Part shown: positions 58,201 to 64,000 of the stretch, in pieces | How positions within the stretch are numbered: position 1 is the first letter of the stretch | Layout: every line of letters begins with the position of its first letter | Origin: Blastomussa wellsi | Lineage: Eukaryota; Cnidaria; Anthozoa; Scleractinia; Plerogyridae | Assembly (NCBI GenBank): GCA_947652115.1 | Contig: OX393563.1 | Span: 2,481,970-2,545,969, forward strand | DNA length: 64,000 nt | Direction of reading: 5' to 3' | Notes under the pieces: model-generated | Seen by the model: only the letters and a program-made list of their open reading frames with translations | Database searches by the model: none | Told to the model about the DNA's origin: nothing | Position numbers and translations under genes: made by a program

Positions 58201-61200
58201 GTTCCTGCTATGCACGTTATGTTGTGTTGTTCACACTGGTGAAATAAAACATAAGTGTAAAGTATATTTTGCCTTTGAGTGACCTCGTCGATATGTCGTT
58301 ATGTCGGCCTTATGTCGCCAGTGTGAACCAGGCCACTTACGAGACTTTTAGTATTTTACACGAAGCGTGTCGAAACGAAACAGATCGCTGAGAAACTTGC
58401 TAAAGGTAATTGAAACACGTTCAGTAATATAACTTACAGCAATGCAATAAGATTACGCTTCACCATATAATTTCGATGGCATCGTAAATGTCGGAGGCTA
58501 ACTAGGGCTCTTTCATGATCGGTCGGCTATTTTAGATCGATTTTGGGATGGTAAGGCATGTGATGCTCCGTCAGAATTTAAATAGTTAATTCAAAACTCA
58601 AATTGAGATTTTAACAATTTGACTACTTACCTTAAAACATATACATTTTTTGGTATAATATTTTACTTACATGTGTCATTTAGATAGATGCAAAATTAAA
58701 ACGGGTACCTTTGCACATTGGGATATCATTATTCCACTGCCCATTGTTGCATTCCTGTATATTTGCTCCCACCATTGTGTAAGTTGGATTGCAAGCGTAA
58801 GTTATTTGTTCACCGTGCTTGATCATGTCACCCTTCTTCCAACTGCTTTTGTTGTAAGAACTGTCCGCAGGTCCCCCTGAAAACCTGCAACGTGCTATAA
58901 CAATAACGTAAACATTATTTTTAGCTCAAAGGTAGATTAAGGTCCTTAACTTTAAATAGCTATTACTTCATTGTCCAAGACCAGTCGAGCAAACTTCTAC
59001 GTATATTTACGATAAAGTACATTTGATTGGCATCGCCAGTACTATAGCAACGTGGCGACGAAGCCTATATATATAGATCTCCAAGACTGCAGATTTTGAA
59101 ACAAAAATTATAAGAGAGGGATTTTGAAAAAAAAAGATGGATTTAATATTTGGATGTAAAAAAAATAAAGATTAGTCTTACTCTCTGTTCGTTCGTCGAT
59201 TAAAGTTATTTCCTGGTAGATTGAAACAGTCTCTTTACCGAATTTTATATCTTCGGTATAGAACTAACTTCCTTTAAGGTTTCATCCAGAACGCTTCACT
59301 AGTTTTTACTTGATGCCCATTTTATGCATAGAAGAAACGTTTTTTGTTATGAAAGCATCGAAAGAATTTTTTCAAAATTTTTTGATCGGGTGTTGAACAT
59401 GTAACCTGCCATTTCCGAAAATTTCAAGCGCAGTGAATCATTTTAACGGTGCGAAATAACAATAAGAGAACGAAGACGAGAGCTAACCGATTAATTAACA
59501 GAGAGTATAAAGACCAATCTTTAATTTTCTGCTTCAAAATATTCAATCCAGTTTTTCTCGAAACCTCTCTCATACAATTTTATCCAACTTTGCAGTTTTG
59601 AAGATCTACATGTCTACATTTTAAAAGTTTAGGCCTCGATTTTGAGAAAATTGCTGATATGCAAAACCTATGACGTCACTGCCACCTTGCTATGGCAACA
59701 CCGATGCCAATCAAATGTACTTTCTCCGTCGGAGAATGTGTTTAATCCATAGTCAATGCACGAAGAAGTTTGCTCAACCGACCTTGGGCGGTGAAGTAAT
59801 AGCAATTTAAAGTTAGGGTGGCGAGCTTCTGAAAAACTAAGATGAGCCATGCACCTTGTATAATAATATACATAATGATTTATTTTAGTTTAGCAACTTA
59901 AACCTTTATCCATAGTTACAAGTTCGGTCAGCAAACTAAAGGAATGTGCCTTGTGTAAAATAATATTGTGAGAACTGCAATTTTGTGGATGTAGCGCGCT
60001 TTCGATCACCGTCGTCAGAGCCAGGTTGGTCAAAATTCAATTTTAACTCGTAGCAAAGGAAAAGTAACTAAAATAAATAAATTTAAAAAATAAATTGCTT
60101 TTTTATGTGTATGAACCAAACCCTTTTCACGAACAAAAAAATAAAGGAAAAATATTTTTGGTCGCGAAGTCGACTGGTGGTCACTTTAAAATGTTACGAG
60201 AAACAGTAATTTTTTAACAGAAGAGGAAACTCACCTTTACAATCGGGTACACGTGAATCCCATTTCCCGCCAACACAGCTCAGCGTGTCATTTCCGAATA
60301 CGTCATAGTTACTGTCACAAGAAAATGTAATTTCGTCTCCGTCGAGGAAACGGTTTTTATTACCAAGCAGTCTTCCTCGAAATGGTATTATCGGTCGATC
60401 ACAAATACCTGTTCATGGAACAATATTGTAGGTTTCCTTTTGTGCTAAACGGGTCCAAGCCTTAGTAGATCTTACAAGGGGCAGAATTGGTTCCTTTAGT
60501 GTCTTTTCTGCCTTCCTTCCCTGTCATCCTTGCATACCTAATGAACTGCCCTAGTGAACTGCATACCTAATGAACTGACCGTCCCTCTTACACAAACAAC
60601 GACGTCTAAAATGTAGCTGTTGAAGACCGATTTCGCTCCTGACTGATGTACATTATGATGTACTTTGTATGTGTTGTTGATGTTGTTGTTGTATGTAGCA
60701 GCTTAGTCTGGTACGCTCATTATTTTCCGGCTCAAGAGACACAACCTGGGTTAAACATTCATTGTAGCAGTTGCAAGTAATAGGTCGTGATACCAGCAAT
60801 TAAATTTATTAAGGGTGTCCTTCTTGACACTGGAAATGGCCTATTTTCCACGCTGAGGGCCGACAACCAGAGGTAATCCTGTTGCGTTTATTGTGTAAGA
60901 GGCGCTCATTGTTATGACGAAGACCCTCTTTAATACGAAGGAAGAAATTAAGTATCCAAGAAGAAACGAATTTATTTACACAGGAAGGACCACAGGAAGG
61001 CAATTCAGTGCTGTCACAGGAAAGGCAGAGAAACACTAAAGGGGCTATGATTCGGTTCCTTCTAACCTTGGCAGTGAGTAAAACTTCTTCTTACCTTTGC
61101 AAACTGGAACCGGTTTATCCCATGTACCATCATTGCACATAAGGGAAGGCGCGCCAACTCTTGTATAACCTTGCCGACAGTAAAACCGTACAGAGCGTCT

Positions 61201-63346
61201 ATGTCTGAAGTCATCTCCCGATCTCCTGCCATAAACTGGCGGGGCGAGTTCGTCACATGGTGCTACAACACAACCAATTCAATCAGCTACCGATCACAGT
61301 TAGGACATTCTCCGTCTTTTCGGGATTCTGCCAGAATTTAACTGGTATCAAAACTCGGTGTTTGGGGATTGCAGTGGACGTTTATCCTCAGATATGCTCA
61401 AGTGAATAAGTCTCTCAAATATTGACTTTTTGTAGAAAAAATAGTATTTATAACTTCAGGTGTAGCAAATTAAGTACCCACTTTACAACACAACTATTTT
61501 ATTTTATCAATAAATGAAGAATTAAGTAAAATACGTCTCCTAATAGTGAACACTGAACGAGCTGAGTGGATAGAAAAAAATATGCTTTAACTTGGCTGCA
61601 GCATGTAGGATTTAAAGAAATAAGACAGAAAACTGGATACAGCAAATAGTTAAGGAAATAATTAAAAAGTAAGTTAAGATTTAAAAAAGGGAAAAGTGAA
61701 AATGTAGAAAATAAAAGAAACATGTGGGAGTTAAAACGCAATAGAGACACAAGAGTTTTAGGAACATGTCTCATTTTTTCGCATAGGAAAATAGAAACTA
61801 ATTTATCTAACTTATCTTATTTTCACTGAACTTTTCACCAGTGCATATGTTTCTGCTTCGACTAAATTGATAGGGTTTTTTACATTAATTGTCATCACGC
61901 GGATTCCATTGCTTTGCTTCTGTTTATCTACAAGACCACTCCCGCCGAAAAGAGAATCATACTCACCCTTACAACTTGGCTTTTTATTGTTCCATTGACC
62001 ATTTGAGCATTTAATCGCTCGCACACCTTCAATGGTGTAATTTACAGGACACGTGAAGTTTACTATTTTGCCATGATGATAGTTATTGCCAGTCCTATTT
62101 CCTTGATATGGATGGCCAGGGTCTGGGCATGAAGCTGTTAAGCGGAAGAATCGAAAACAAACGGAAAAGACCATAAATGTTATTTGTGCTGTAAGACCAT
62201 CAGTGTTATTTTTGCTGTAAAGCTCTCACAGGGTCTTTGATTTCGGATTCTATTTATTGGCAACTGACATCCAAATAATTCAACTGAATATCCTAAGATA
62301 TAAAAGATATGTTACCCTAATTTAAATAATTATTATCCAACATTTAAATAGTCGATCTACGTAACATGTGATCACAATTTGCCAGTTTAAAACGGACATT
62401 CTAATCCCACATTGCAACTTTGGACATTTGGACAAAACGTTGAAGGTGGCACAGAAAGTCTCTCTGAAAGTTTCTAAGTAAGGGCAAAACAAATATCTTT
62501 ACAGCAATAAAATCTTCAGAAACCTCATATTTTAACCAACAGTGATAGTTTGGAGCTATTGAATTTTATGCTATCTGTCAGCTGACAGTTACAATATTGG
62601 CCATTTGTCAATTGTCAGTTAACCCCATCCAGACCCTTAACCATGATGTGTATATGTACAAATGCACTTTGTTATTTAGTTTTTTTGGCGCACCTGTAAA
62701 CTAGCTGGTGCGTTCTGTAGACTCTGCTTATCAAGTCAAGGGTACGCACGGATACATAGAGCTCTTAGTGTGCGACCAAGTAAATAAATTATGTCTTATG
62801 TCTCTCTCATACATAAGTATTCACCACTATTCGGCACCATTCGCCATCATCCGCCACCATTTGTCACTAATAGTCACTATTCGTCACCATTTAATTTGTC
62901 TCTATTCGCCACCATTCACTATTCTTCATTATTATTCAAGAGAAAAACAAATATTTCTACAATAATAAAATCCTCAGAAACCTCATATTTTAACCAAAAA
63001 TGATAGTTTGTAGCTATTTGTCTTCGAGAAATGGGTAAAGTTTGCACGGAAATGCAAATATCGCAACATTAGTTTAAACTGACACGTAGATTTGACATTC
63101 AACTCAATTTTAAATAGAATGACCAAGTTACGCAGGCGAGTGATGATTGCTGCATTTAAATAAAACTTTCTTGCAAACCTTTACATGATGGTAGACTGCC
63201 ATCCCATCCTCCATTAATACAGTTAAGTCTTGCAGAGCCGACTAACGTGTAGGTAGTGCGGCACGTTATTGCAACTTCACCACCTTCTTTCAGCGTTACA
63301 TGTGTAATGATGGCATTCGGTATTGAAGGTACGTCAGGGCAGGTAG
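43896..63346 (-). CDS. CCP12-discoidin-Tudor-like secreted protein (5' end not seen)
   Basis: Fifteen exons on the minus strand read in frame: twelve CCP domains, one F5/8-type-C (discoidin) domain split over two exons, and a terminal Tudor/SH3-like exon ending at 43896. CCP exons are all phase 1-1. CCPs 2-5 and 6-9 are two copies of a four-domain cassette, matching one by one. The signal-peptide exon is not visible between 63347 and the edge, so the gene probably continues to the right. CCP arrays bind complement fragments in other animals, and discoidin domains bind glycans or phospholipids; a surface-attached complement regulator or recognition protein is inferred. It converges on factor B and shares its terminal domain with the gene at 18404-25684. 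Introns are dense in MITEs. Confidence 0.87.
44397..44990 (-). mobile_element. LINE fragment with (TTGTA)n tail
   Basis: The minus strand frame holds RYIGPKLWNSIPNKLRN then a short tail, the C-terminal motif of CR1-like LINEs. The 3' end is a microsatellite seen as acaatacaatacaatacaat at 44399-44422. Confidence 0.8.
45081..45220. mobile_element. MITE with TTACACGACAGCAAAATTTTG ends
   Basis: ttacacgacagcaaaatttt at the left is inverted at the right as aaattttgctgctgtgtaa. It is non-coding. Confidence 0.7.
45256..45406 (-). CDS. Discoidin domain, part 2
   Basis: NIEANKDAGSVMNYNLKEP, then TKTVRIHPLTAGTEAICLR and LYGCDP. RIHPLT....I.LR.ELYGC is the standard C-terminus of F5/8C domains. Phase 0 acceptor, phase 1 donor. 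Confidence 0.9.
45651..45750. mobile_element. MITE with AACAATTATTCCAT ends
   Basis: aacaattattccatgagccc and the inverted gcgaatggaataattgtt bound the element. The motif aacaattattccacgagtgc at 21939 is a related end. Confidence 0.65.
45896..45929. repeat. Perfect hairpin (ACTCCGACTAT)
   Basis: aaaactccgactat pairs with atagtcggagtttt across cggctc. It lies in the intron between the discoidin exons and is followed by T residues, but no transcript is implied. Confidence 0.7.
46106..46250 (+). repeat. (GATAAT)n/(GACAAT)n microsatellite
   Basis: More than 20 tandem gataat units with gacaat variants. It lies about 25 nt from the donor of the first discoidin exon. Open frames across it are artefacts of the repeat. 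Confidence 0.95.
46274..46566 (-). CDS. Discoidin domain, part 1
   Basis: CASPIGLAERKNLDIRITSN, then SARLNGPSAWCP, YLQIDLGRNYKLTAIATQGG and WVERYRISF. LQIDLG and IATQG are the family signature. Phase 1 acceptor; donor AAG|gtaaga, phase 0. Confidence 0.93.
47195..47345 (+). repeat. tRNA-derived SINE
   Basis: gcagagtggccaaatggtgt resembles a Leu/Ser tRNA start with A box; gtcccgagttcaaggc and a second gagttcaaatcc resemble B boxes. No full cloverleaf, so a SINE head rather than a tRNA gene. Confidence 0.55.
47451..47618 (-). CDS. CCP12 of the discoidin-CCP gene
   Basis: PCSDPGTPDNGTKEGDDY, VTFECNPHLQLIG, IFCLSGKWSAPRPIC. Phase 1-1, 56 codons, directly before the discoidin exons. Confidence 0.92.
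47619..48904. other. Intron, no feature recognised
   Basis: The stretch includes short GC-richer parts near 48290-48360 and 48600-48790 but no coding homology or terminal repeat. Confidence 0.45.
48905..49270 (+). mobile_element. Penelope-like element C-terminal fragment
   Basis: The frame includes KCRNKLDCLVNEMLYIRKL, the end of GIY-YIG-type endonuclease domains in cnidarian Penelope-like elements. About 110 nt later comes tcatgaggtcgccgaaacgtcg, resembling the conserved 3' motif of such elements. Truncated at both sides. Confidence 0.55.
49690..49822. repeat. Dispersed repeat (TCTGATAGTTGCCCC), copy 2
   Basis: cggtctgatagttgcccctt, gaaatttgat, ccgaagcttc, then inverted atcaaatttccaaagggcaa. 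Same layout as 29255-29405. Confidence 0.6.
49948..50118 (-). CDS. CCP11 of the discoidin-CCP gene
   Basis: RCTNPGNPRNGWRFGVNY, VRFKCKEGPFDLIG, IICHDGKWSHPRPSC. Phase 1-1, 57 codons. Confidence 0.92.
50305..51131. mobile_element. piggyBac-like non-autonomous element, TTAA-flanked (copy 2)
   Basis: ccctattcagaccgggc at the left and cccgtctgaattggg at the right are inverted and each is flanked by TTAA (50301-50304, 51132-51135). No transposase frame. A third end, ttaaccccatccagacc, lies at 62619. Confidence 0.78.
51686..51810. repeat. Dispersed element (GGTCATTTCGGAGTTCCC family), copy 2
   Basis: ggctatttccgagttctctt and gaaaatgtgttttacctgca match the 34691 copy in related or inverted order. 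Partial. Confidence 0.5.
51883..52053 (-). CDS. CCP10 of the discoidin-CCP gene
   Basis: TCKDPGLLENGRIIGNDY, IDFECNVGYDLNG, LTCQKGGTWSDGMPKC. Phase 1-1, 57 codons. Confidence 0.92.
52124..52147 (+). repeat. (AATG)n microsatellite
   Basis: About six tandem aatg units beside the CCP10 exon. Confidence 0.85.
52165..52785. mobile_element. Inverted-repeat element related to 20621-21420
   Basis: Shares tatctcttttcgttccatag, a tgacgtcatca motif and the aaagtgcctatgaag terminus with the 20621 element. Arms are more diverged. Its right end meets a LINE 3' end. Confidence 0.65.
52786..53945 (-). mobile_element. LINE fragment with reverse-transcriptase motifs
   Basis: On the minus strand: AAKVIPVFKADKPDLFANYR (palm start), LLFADDTSVFYS (catalytic motif with ADD), then YRGPKIWNALPSSV (C-terminus). 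Parts are deleted or out of frame. The 3' end is near cattgaactgaattgaaatg. Confidence 0.85.
54003..54895 (+). mobile_element. Penelope-like element fragment split by a MITE
   Basis: LRHLLTNVKDKHEPNNRKGA precedes VYKI, a stop, then CSHCQDSYIGETGRSLNKRL, the YIGETGR core of the GIY-YIG endonuclease. After the MITE at 54385-54736 the frame resumes with DSWFTNLKQNPL. One in-frame stop shows it is dead. Confidence 0.85.
54385..54736. mobile_element. MITE with ACCTGCCAACTC ends
   Basis: The left acctgccaactctcacggct and right aggagttggcaggt are inverted. The interior has repeated tctcacg motifs. It interrupts the Penelope-like frame. Confidence 0.8.
54940..55125 (-). CDS. CCP9 (cassette copy 2, module A)
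   Basis: RCRFLGGPANGNYTKD, WKKGDMIKHGEMI, GCKSTFKMVGAEMQEC and RWNNDIPICK. 62 codons, phase 1-1. Its partner is CCP5 at 58709-58894. Confidence 0.9.
55335..55508. mobile_element. Near-perfect palindromic MITE
   Basis: Arms of about 70 bp: tagaccacttcagaaaatac, aatactctttgtttatcccc, aaaattttgcataagcattg are inverted on the right. The very high arm identity suggests recent insertion or gene conversion. Confidence 0.88.
55746..56148. mobile_element. MITE with TACAGTAAACACCCGC ends
   Basis: tacagtaaacacccgcatat at the left, atatgcgggtgtttgctgta at the right. Inner ttcttat motifs repeat. Non-coding, about 400 bp. Confidence 0.82.
56384..56557 (-). CDS. CCP8 (cassette copy 2, module B)
   Basis: ICPRPRVPFRGRLLNNKD, VTFSCNRNYDLFG, LRCFGGKWDSSVPDC. 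58 codons, phase 1-1. Its partner is CCP4 at 60235-60408. Confidence 0.92.
56652..56819 (-). CDS. CCP7 (cassette copy 2, module C)
   Basis: PCDEVGRPVHGYRLGDDF, LRFNCFYGFTRVG, IMCSDGSWNKPPPVC. 56 codons, phase 1-1. Its partner is CCP3 at 61095-61262. Confidence 0.92.
57212..57379 (-). CDS. CCP6 (cassette copy 2, module D)
   Basis: SCPDPGHPYQGNRIGNDY, VAFTCPENHVMEG, TKCADGRWSNKKPTC. 56 codons, phase 1-1. Its partner is CCP2 at 61967-62134. Confidence 0.92.
57621..57726. repeat. Short inverted-repeat element
   Basis: attgaaaacggttctctggt and the inverted ctctggaacgtttcaat bound about 105 bp; the inner aaccggcagcc also pairs. Confidence 0.65.
57990..58333. mobile_element. MITE 'CCTGGTTCACACT', tandem pair (copies 2 and 3)
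   Basis: A short internally deleted copy (57990-58074) and a full copy (58097-58333) share ends aagcctggttcacactcgcg and gccagtgtgaaccaggc. Each is followed by the same 22-bp flank cacttacgagacttttagta (58075-58096 and 58334-58355). Confidence 0.85.
58709..58894 (-). CDS. CCP5 (cassette copy 1, module A)
   Basis: RCRFSGGPADSSYNKS, WKKGDMIKHGEQI, ACNPTYTMVGANIQEC and QWNNDIPMCK. 62 codons, phase 1-1; pairs with 54940-55125. Confidence 0.92.
58943..59817. mobile_element. Long inverted-repeat element
   Basis: ccttaactttaaatagctat and gtacatttgattggcatcgc at the left are inverted at the right (gatgccaatcaaatgtac, atagcaatttaaagttagg). Arms are about 150 bp or longer. No coding frame. Confidence 0.78.
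60235..60408 (-). CDS. CCP4 (cassette copy 1, module B)
   Basis: ICDRPIIPFRGRLLGNKN, ITFSCDSNYDVFG, LSCVGGKWDSRVPDC. 58 codons, phase 1-1; pairs with 56384-56557. Confidence 0.92.
61095..61262 (-). CDS. CCP3 (cassette copy 1, module C)
   Basis: PCDELAPPVYGRRSGDDF, VRFYCRQGYTRVG, LMCNDGTWDKPVPVC. 56 codons, phase 1-1; pairs with 56652-56819. Confidence 0.92.
61263..61966. other. Intron between CCP2 and CCP3, no feature seen
   Basis: AT-rich sequence without recognised repeats or exons. Confidence 0.5.
61967..62134 (-). CDS. CCP2 (cassette copy 1, module D)
   Basis: SCPDPGHPYQGNRTGNNY, VNFTCPVNYTIEG, IKCSNGQWNNKKPSC. 56 codons, phase 1-1; pairs with 57212-57379. The sequons NFT and NYT may be glycosylated. 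Confidence 0.93.
62486..63020 (+). repeat. Direct repeat pair of about 75 bp in the CCP1-CCP2 intron
   Basis: cagaaacctcatattttaac and tgatagttt...gagctatt occur at 62517-62560 and again at 62976-63018 with few changes, each preceded by an aaaacaaatat...acaataaaatc stretch. Between them lies a degenerate caccattcgccaccatt array (62820-62930). Confidence 0.75.
63179..63346 (-). CDS. CCP1 (first CCP visible) of the discoidin-CCP gene
   Basis: TCPDVPSIPNAIITHVTLK, VAITCRTTYTLVG, LNCINGGWDGSLPSC. 56 codons, phase 1-1. Its acceptor ttattgtag implies an upstream exon, which is not found before the right edge. The donor is a weaker G|gtttgc. Confidence 0.88.
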
Positions 63347-63654
63347 CTACAATAACAATGAGAGTAATTTTTTTCAATATATGTTTATGTATTTCGTTGC
63401 TAGTCCAATCCAATTGTCAGCAACTAATTTTATTTTACAGCTATTTCAAGGCCAAAGGCAGTGTGAGCAGACGTTTAGCCTGCTGCACGCGATGAGTATT
63501 TATCCGATATCAGCGGACGGCTAACTTGTCAACTCCGGACTACTCATGTAGAAACAAGGTATATCCAGCCACACTAATTTCCAAACTCAAAGCTAGGTAA
63601 CAGAAAGAGTGAAAGAGTTGCAAGGCTTCGCAGTCAGATCGAAAAAAGGTCTAG

Positions 63655-64000
63655 GTATTCAATAAAATTCCGAGGGAAGGTTTGTTTCTGTTTGCGACGG
63701 ACGGAACTGAAAGAGTTCCTGTCGCGGTGTACAAATTTTTGGCCAGGAAAAGACGTGAGAAAATGGATCAAGACGATGCTCCCTTTTATCTGGCTGTAAA
63801 CAACGTTTTAAAGACAGACTCACTCGTAACTAAAGGCTGGTTCAAGTCCGGCGCTGTTGGCGTAAACAAACTCAACGGTTTAATGAAGACAATGGTTCAG
63901 AAAGCAGGAATTGAAAACGACAGGCTCGGCAGAAAGACAATGATCCAGACACCAAGTGAGCCTAACATTCCACCTACACAAATTGCACAACTATCTGGCC
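63655..64000 (+). mobile_element. DUF3504 / Crypton-type tyrosine-recombinase fragment, runs off the edge
   Basis: An open frame contains PFYLAVNNVL, then WFKSGAVGVNKLNGLMKTM, then GRKTMIQT and IPPTQIAQLSG. This is the DUF3504 domain (Crypton-derived, as in QRICH1/ZMYM/KCTD1 relatives). The NHSxRKT motif expected before RKT is shortened to RLGRKT, so this copy is probably not active. A stop (tag at 63652) precedes it; the C-terminus is beyond the window. Confidence 0.65.

Overview
The window is eukaryotic genomic DNA. It is AT-rich, has short exons with canonical GT/AG borders, long repeat-filled introns, and fragments of LINEs, Penelope-like elements, BEL/Pao, SINEs and many TIR/hairpin elements. 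The gene content (a folliculin orthologue and a complement factor B whose protease domain is still trypsin-like) together with the repeats suggests a cnidarian, most likely an anthozoan such as a coral or anemone. That placement is inference. No prokaryotic operon, CRISPR array or rRNA is visible.

Layout. (1) About 0.5-6.8 kb, minus strand: the 5' eight coding exons of folliculin (FLCN); the C-terminal half lies off the left edge. (2) 6.8-11 kb: intergenic, filled with LINE, BEL/Pao and hairpin-element debris. (3) 11.25-25.7 kb, minus strand: a secreted multidomain gene. A signal peptide and four CCP/sushi exons are followed by either a terminal exon encoding a Tudor/SH3-like domain with its own stop and poly(A) signal, or by two more CCPs, a follistatin/Kazal module, two Kunitz domains and a netrin (NTR) module. 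All internal junctions are phase 1, and both versions keep frame (381 or 704 codons before the stop). (4) 26.5-41.5 kb, plus strand: a complete factor B-like gene: signal peptide, six CCPs, VWA, trypsin-like serine protease; 14 exons, 917 residues. It is head-to-head with gene 3 across about 0.8 kb. (5) 43.9-63.3 kb, minus strand: a CCP gene missing its 5' end, with twelve CCPs in the window, one discoidin (F5/8C) domain and a second Tudor/SH3-like terminal exon. Eight of its CCPs are a tandem duplication of a four-CCP cassette. (6) Right edge, plus strand: a Crypton-type DUF3504 fragment.

Together genes 3-5 look like a local complement cluster: a C3-convertase-type protease (factor B) between two large secreted CCP proteins. 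One CCP protein can carry a protease-inhibitor tail resembling WFIKKN proteins. Both flanking genes use the same unusual disulfide-framed terminal domain. A regulator/effector relationship is inferred from architecture and position only.

All exon borders were placed by eye from reading frame, splice consensus and family similarity; no transcript evidence was available. Repeat borders are approximate unless a target-site duplication or terminal inverted repeat is quoted.
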